NCBI GenBank assembly: GCA_049647585.1
Contig: JBARXY010000025.1
Coordinates: 1-64,000, forward strand
Direction: 5' to 3'
Source of the DNA: JAGQSZ01 sp049647585
GTDB taxonomy: Bacteria; Actinomycetota; Acidimicrobiia; Acidimicrobiales; Microtrichaceae
Length of the DNA stretch: 64,000 nt
A model generated the notes under the pieces. That model saw only the letters and a list, made by a program, of their open reading frames with translations, did not search any database and was not told the DNA's origin. Shown in pieces: positions 60,682 through 64,000 of this stretch (positions within the stretch are counted from its first letter, which is position 1; each line of letters starts with the position of its first letter). A program made the position numbers and the translations under genes.

Positions 60682-60746
60682 CAACTCCTGACAACTCCTG
60701 ACAATCGGCCTGACAATCGGCCTGACGATCGGCCTGACGATCGGCA
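60679..60746 (+). repeat. tandem short repeats after the M20 gene
   Basis: Two copies of TGACAACTCC (10 bp) are followed by four of TGACAATCGGCC or its G variant (12 bp). The array starts at the stop codon itself. Confidence 0.85.
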
Positions 60747-60875
60747 GAACTCGACAGCCATGCTGACAACCGGCTTGGCGGCGATTTATCCGCAGTGCAG
60801 GTCCGTGCAGTCGCTGTGCCACATTCAGCTGAGCCACATTCAATGGCCATCACCGCCGACATGGCAGCCCGGATC

Positions 60876-60881
60876 TAGTCT
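60876..60881 (+). promoter_or_regulatory. -10 hexamer TAGTCT, leaderless
   Basis: TAGTCT ends six bases before the GTG of the ThyX-like gene. Confidence 0.5.
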
Positions 60882-60887
60882 CAAGGC

Positions 60888-62513
60888 GTGAGTCCAGCCG
60901 CGCCCACATATTTCGCCGAACAGTTCAGCGACGAGGAACGAGTCGTCCTACGTCGGTATTTCTCGAACCTCGACGGTCCGGTATTCGCCCTCGTCAACCT
61001 TCCGGAGGTCGTCAAGGGCGCACTCTTCGCCAGGTACTCCCGCTCGGCGAAGTCGCTAAGGCGATTGTTCCTGGACGAATTCGTAGGTGAACTCGACACA
61101 TCAGGCGATGAGTCGGTCGATGCAACCATCGGCCTTGCCCGTGCAGAGGCACTCTATGACAGGGTGTTCTTCGAATACGGCGACGACAGCGTCGCTCAGT
61201 TGGGTGGAGTTCACCTGGCGTGTGAGCAGTCGTCGAACCTGTTGACCAAGATTCTCGAGTGGGGTCGGCTGATGTCGTACCTCGAGCAGTCGACCCGCTA
61301 CATCCCCTACGACGAAAGGGCCGGCGGCCGGTATCGGTACTACCGGGACCCCGAGATTCTGTCGTCAAACATGGGTGCCCGTTACGTGGGGGACATGGAC
61401 CGCCTCTTCGACACCTACGGCGAGTTGGCCCGCACCATCCAGGACCATTTCAAGGAACGGTTCCCCAAGACCGAGCAGGATTCCGACTTCGTCTACCGCC
61501 AGGCGATCCGGGCCAAGGCCTTCGACGCCACACGCGGAATTCTCCCTGCCGCGTCGCTGTCGAATGTCGGTATCTACGGATCGGGACAGGGTTTCGAGTC
61601 GCTGTTGATCCACATGATGGCGAACCCGCTGCCCGAGGCCCAGCAGTACGCGCAGCTGATCCTGACCGAACTCAGAAAGGTCATACCCAGCTTCCTGCGA
61701 CGGGTCGACCTTCCCGACCGGGGGCTGGCGTCGGTCGAGTACATGGCCGAGCGGCGCTCTTCCATGGAAACCGTCGCCTACGAAATGCTCGCAGGTGACG
61801 AGGAATCCGTCCCTGCCGCCCCCACCGTGTCGCTTCTCGACTGGGATCCCGAGGGCGAGGTGAAGGTGATAGCAGCGATGCTCTATCCCTACACGAGCAT
61901 CCCCGAGTCGAGAATTCTCGACAGGGTGAGGGCCATGTCGGTGGACGACCGGCTCTCGGTTGCGCGTGCCTATTTCGGAGAGCGCGGCAACCGACGTCAC
62001 AAGCCCGGCCGCGCACTTGAGCGCACGGACTACCGCTTCGATGTCGTCTCGGACTACGGCGCGTTCCGAGATTTGCAGCGGCACCGTCTGATGACCATCG
62101 AGTGGCAGGAACTCTCACCCGGTCACGGCTACACCCGACCGGTATCCATCGACGACGCTGGTCTGACGGACCAGTTCGACCACGCGATGGGCATTTCGAG
62201 TGACCTGTGGGCTCAGCTCTCCGAGCGGTTCCCTGAACGTGCCTCCTACGCCGTTTCGTTGGCATATCGAATCCGCTATGCAATGCAGTTCAATGCCCGT
62301 GAGGCGCTGCATCTGATCGAACTGCGGACCTCGGTCCAGGGCCACCCCAGCTACCGGTCTGTGGGCCAGGAGATGCACCGTCTGATCGCCGAGCAGGCCG
62401 GACACCGCACGATTGCCGAGATGATGACGTTCGTCGACCATTCCGGCGAGCCCGAGCTAGAACGCCTCGATGCCGAGCGACGGGCCGAGGCACGTCGCTC
62501 CGACGCCTCCTGA
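60888..62513 (+). CDS. two-domain ThyX-like protein
   Basis: A 541-residue protein with two ThyX-related halves. The first half contains FALVNLPEVVKGALFARYSR, ILEWGRLMSYLEQSTRYIPYD and FVYRQAIRAKAFDATRGILPA. The second has TDYRFDVVSDYGAFRDLQRHRLMTIEWQEL, which aligns with the ThyX signature RHR-x7-S. The Ser/Asn-type residues after RHR are replaced, so the flavin-dependent thymidylate synthase reaction is uncertain. The REALHLIELRTSVQGHPSYR segment matches the ThyX substrate-binding region. Normal ThyX is about 220-250 residues, so this is a duplication-fusion. It may be a real synthase, a pseudoenzyme or a different flavin enzyme. Confidence 0.8.
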   Translation: MSPAAPTYFAEQFSDEERVVLRRYFSNLDGPVFALVNLPEVVKGALFARYSRSAKSLRRLFLDEFVGELDTSGDESVDATIGLARAEALYDRVFFEYGDDSVAQLGGVHLACEQSSNLLTKILEWGRLMSYLEQSTRYIPYDERAGGRYRYYRDPEILSSNMGARYVGDMDRLFDTYGELARTIQDHFKERFPKTEQDSDFVYRQAIRAKAFDATRGILPAASLSNVGIYGSGQGFESLLIHMMANPLPEAQQYAQLILTELRKVIPSFLRRVDLPDRGLASVEYMAERRSSMETVAYEMLAGDEESVPAAPTVSLLDWDPEGEVKVIAAMLYPYTSIPESRILDRVRAMSVDDRLSVARAYFGERGNRRHKPGRALERTDYRFDVVSDYGAFRDLQRHRLMTIEWQELSPGHGYTRPVSIDDAGLTDQFDHAMGISSDLWAQLSERFPERASYAVSLAYRIRYAMQFNAREALHLIELRTSVQGHPSYRSVGQEMHRLIAEQAGHRTIAEMMTFVDHSGEPELERLDAERRAEARRSDAS

Positions 62514-62650
62514 TTCCGCCCCCAACTGAGGCCAAAGGCATCGCCCGGCAACCATCCGGACAACCCTCTTGCCGGATCGTTAAGTAGCCACGTCTGGCCC
62601 TTGTGCCAAGGTTCTCGCCCCGGGTAGCGCGAAAGTCGCCCAGCTGTGTC

Positions 62651-62656
62651 TATGAT
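62651..62656 (+). promoter_or_regulatory. -10 hexamer TATGAT of the DUF4193-like gene
   Basis: TATGAT is a near-consensus -10, giving a leader of about 36 bases before the ATG at 62699. Confidence 0.4.
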
Positions 62657-62698
62657 GCGGCCCGACCTCAGCCAGTCGGCTGGATCCCCAGGCGCGAA

Positions 62699-63223
62699 AT
62701 GGACAAGTGGATCGTGGACGAAGACTTCAACGGCGATGAAGCCGAACCTCTTGAAGAAGATGAACTCGAGGAAGATCTCGACGAGGAAGACATCGACGAA
62801 GTAGACGGCGTAATTGACGCCGAGGTCGAGGTGGTCGACAAGGACGCCATCGACGAGGATGAGGACGAGGAGGTCCCGACAGCTCGTCGGAAGCGGCCTT
62901 CTGACGTCGACGATGACGAGGACGAGGACATAGATCCCGATGACGTCGAGGCGGATCTCGACGCCATCCTCAAGGACAGGATCGCGGCCACACCCGACGA
63001 CGAGGATGAAGAGGACGAGGTCGTCGAGACCGGCGTCGAAGGTGACGGGACAGAGCGGGTAGCCGCGAAGTCCGCCGAGGAGTTCACCTGCACGACCTGT
63101 TTCATGATCGTCCATCCCCGCCAATTCGGGCGGAAGGGCAACTTGACCTGCCCCGAGGGCTACTCGCCGTGTTCGTCAATAGCAATCGTCGAATCCCGAC
63201 AGAAGAACGCTGCAAAGAAGTAG
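62699..63223 (+). CDS. acidic protein with C-terminal zinc ribbon, DUF4193-like
   Basis: A 174-residue protein. The first ~120 residues are extremely Asp/Glu-rich (EDELEEDLDEEDIDEVDG and similar stretches) with a short basic ARRKRPSDV. The C-terminal AEEFTCTTCFMIVHPRQFG and LTCPEGYSPC make a CxxC...C...C zinc site. Layout and EFTCTTCF resemble the actinobacterial DUF4193 family of unknown function. The ATG at 62699 is preferred to an upstream frame start, because the acidic region starts there. Confidence 0.75.
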   Translation: MDKWIVDEDFNGDEAEPLEEDELEEDLDEEDIDEVDGVIDAEVEVVDKDAIDEDEDEEVPTARRKRPSDVDDDEDEDIDPDDVEADLDAILKDRIAATPDDEDEEDEVVETGVEGDGTERVAAKSAEEFTCTTCFMIVHPRQFGRKGNLTCPEGYSPCSSIAIVESRQKNAAKK

Positions 63224-63264
63224 ACGGTTTCCAGTTCGTCCCATCAAGGGCATGATTGACGGTC

Positions 63265-63882
63265 ATGAGCTATCAGCCTCTCGACGGAGACGTCACGTCA
63301 TCAAAGCTCAATTCCGGACGGGCTCGCCCTGACGACTGGCCCACGGCTGACGATCCCGACGGAATGGCTTTCGAAGATCTGATCTGGGCGCTTCCACGAT
63401 TCGTCGATCGCACTTCGAAGCAGTTGGAACTGGCCAGGCTGTTGGCGTCACACCTTCCATGTGTCGGATCACTCGTATCCCGGAGCGGCGAGCAATCACG
63501 GCCGGGCGCCCCGGAATCGAATTCCGGTGAACCCCTCGATGTGCTTGACGTACTCGCAGAGGACCGCCCAAGCGCGCCGCAGGACCATCCGGTCGACAGA
63601 GCCACAGTGTCAGACCCGGTCGACAAGACCGCAGTGTCGGAGCCGGTCGAATGGCCAGTGTCGGAGCCGGTCGAACGGCCAGAGGTGGCTCCCGTCGACC
63701 ACCCGGTACCTGAAGAGGGCGACCTGGCGGTGGCCGGCTACGACAGCCTGGCGGCGTCCCAAGTAGTTCCCAGGCTGGCCACGCTGGCCAGATCCGACCT
63801 CGCACTGATCCATGCCTACGAGCAGGCCCACCGGAACCGGCAGACGATCATGCACCGGGTCCGCCAGCTCTTGGACAACTAG
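63265..63882 (+). CDS. hypothetical protein with repeat-rich middle
   Basis: A 205-residue protein. The N-terminal ~60 residues are partly ordered (DLIWALPRFVDRTSKQLELARLLASHL). The middle contains a 24-base tandem unit encoding PVSEPVERP-like repeats (63632-63679). The C-terminal SLAASQVVPRLATLARSDLALIHAYEQAHRNRQTIMHRV is an amphipathic helical domain common at the ends of actinobacterial membrane-associated proteins. ATG 63265 is chosen, and a TTG at 63256 is in frame. No function can be assigned. Confidence 0.6.
   Translation: MSYQPLDGDVTSSKLNSGRARPDDWPTADDPDGMAFEDLIWALPRFVDRTSKQLELARLLASHLPCVGSLVSRSGEQSRPGAPESNSGEPLDVLDVLAEDRPSAPQDHPVDRATVSDPVDKTAVSEPVEWPVSEPVERPEVAPVDHPVPEEGDLAVAGYDSLAASQVVPRLATLARSDLALIHAYEQAHRNRQTIMHRVRQLLDN
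63632..63679 (+). repeat. 24-bp tandem repeat, two copies
   Basis: CAGTGTCGGAGCCGGTCGAA-type unit repeated exactly except for one base, with a diverged third copy upstream at 63605. Confidence 0.7.
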
Positions 63883-63889
63883 GAGCAGC

Positions 63890-64000
63890 GTGGAGCCGAC
63901 GGAATCCGGACCAGACACCCAGCCTGTCCCCGCAACCGAAGAGGGACAGGCCGAGGTAGCCGTCCATGCGCTTTCAACACGCCGGGCCACCCTCGCGGAC
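63890..64000 (+). CDS. start of an unidentified gene (runs off window)
   Basis: A frame from the GTG at 63890 (AGGAG four bases before it, overlapping the previous stop's end) is open for 37 codons to the window edge: a Pro/Thr/Glu-rich head, then VHALSTRRATLAD. It is too short to identify. The ribosome binding site and close spacing to the preceding gene support it. Confidence 0.5.
   Translation, partial: MEPTESGPDTQPVPATEEGQAEVAVHALSTRRATLAD

Noticed and set aside
1..64000. tRNA, rRNA or riboswitch genes
   Set aside because: I looked through the intergenic stretches and saw no cloverleaf arms with a GTTCGANNC-type T-loop in place and no riboswitch consensus. A covariance-model scan would be decisive.

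Overview
The window looks like a chromosome segment of a high-GC actinobacterium, most probably of class Acidimicrobiia. The evidence is the gene set and its order, not a database match. It carries a complete Pup-proteasome system (ARC/Mpa-type ATPase, Dop, Pup, PrcB, PrcA, PafA), the PafB/PafC pair, a fused FbiC for coenzyme F420, MarP, HelY, DUF3151, DUF3866 and DUF4193-like proteins. Many genes have a TANNNT hexamer exactly 6-7 nt before the start codon and no Shine-Dalgarno sequence, which suggests many leaderless transcripts.

Positions 1-2490 are accessory DNA: the 5' end of an IS3-type OrfA running off the left edge, the 3' end of an RHS gene with a variable C-terminal tip and an overlapping probable immunity gene, and a transposase fragment between two copies of a ~70-bp repeat. 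From 2494 to 7314 there is an acyl-CoA dehydrogenase, pyruvate kinase with an altered potassium site, an alpha/beta hydrolase and a patatin-like phospholipase. A secreted lipoprotein with seven MBG-like repeats follows (7715-10750). Next come DUF3151, a sphingosine-phosphate-lyase-like PLP enzyme, a rhodanese, RNase D, a TauE/SafE exporter with its DUF1634 partner, and a GH13 glucosidase.

Positions 17555-25108 hold an McrB-like AAA ATPase with an unrecognised McrC-like partner, a Cys-rich protein, FbiC, an HxlR regulator, a MazEF-like toxin-antitoxin pair and transaldolase. Transketolase follows, separated from transaldolase by a perfect 17-bp inverted repeat. Positions 27359-35953 hold a FIST protein, a split NDP-forming acyl-CoA synthetase, a PBP4-type D,D-carboxypeptidase, three small proteins of unknown function, and a sulfur-carrier/TtuA-like/TrmI tRNA modification operon.

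Positions 35960-58431 are the protein quality-control core: marP, a ferredoxin, the proteasome ATPase, dop, pup, prcB, prcA, pafA, an ECF sigma factor with a membrane partner, DUF3866, pafB, pafC, lepB, a degenerate GDPD, tatB, tatC, helY and a DAGK-like C-terminal-domain protein. The Pup-ligation and depupylation genes, the protease and its ATPase are all present, so the pathway should work. The right end (58541-64000) holds an MDR oxidoreductase, an M20 peptidase, a double ThyX-like protein, acidic zinc-ribbon and repeat-tailed proteins, and the start of one more gene. I found no rRNA, tRNA or CRISPR array.
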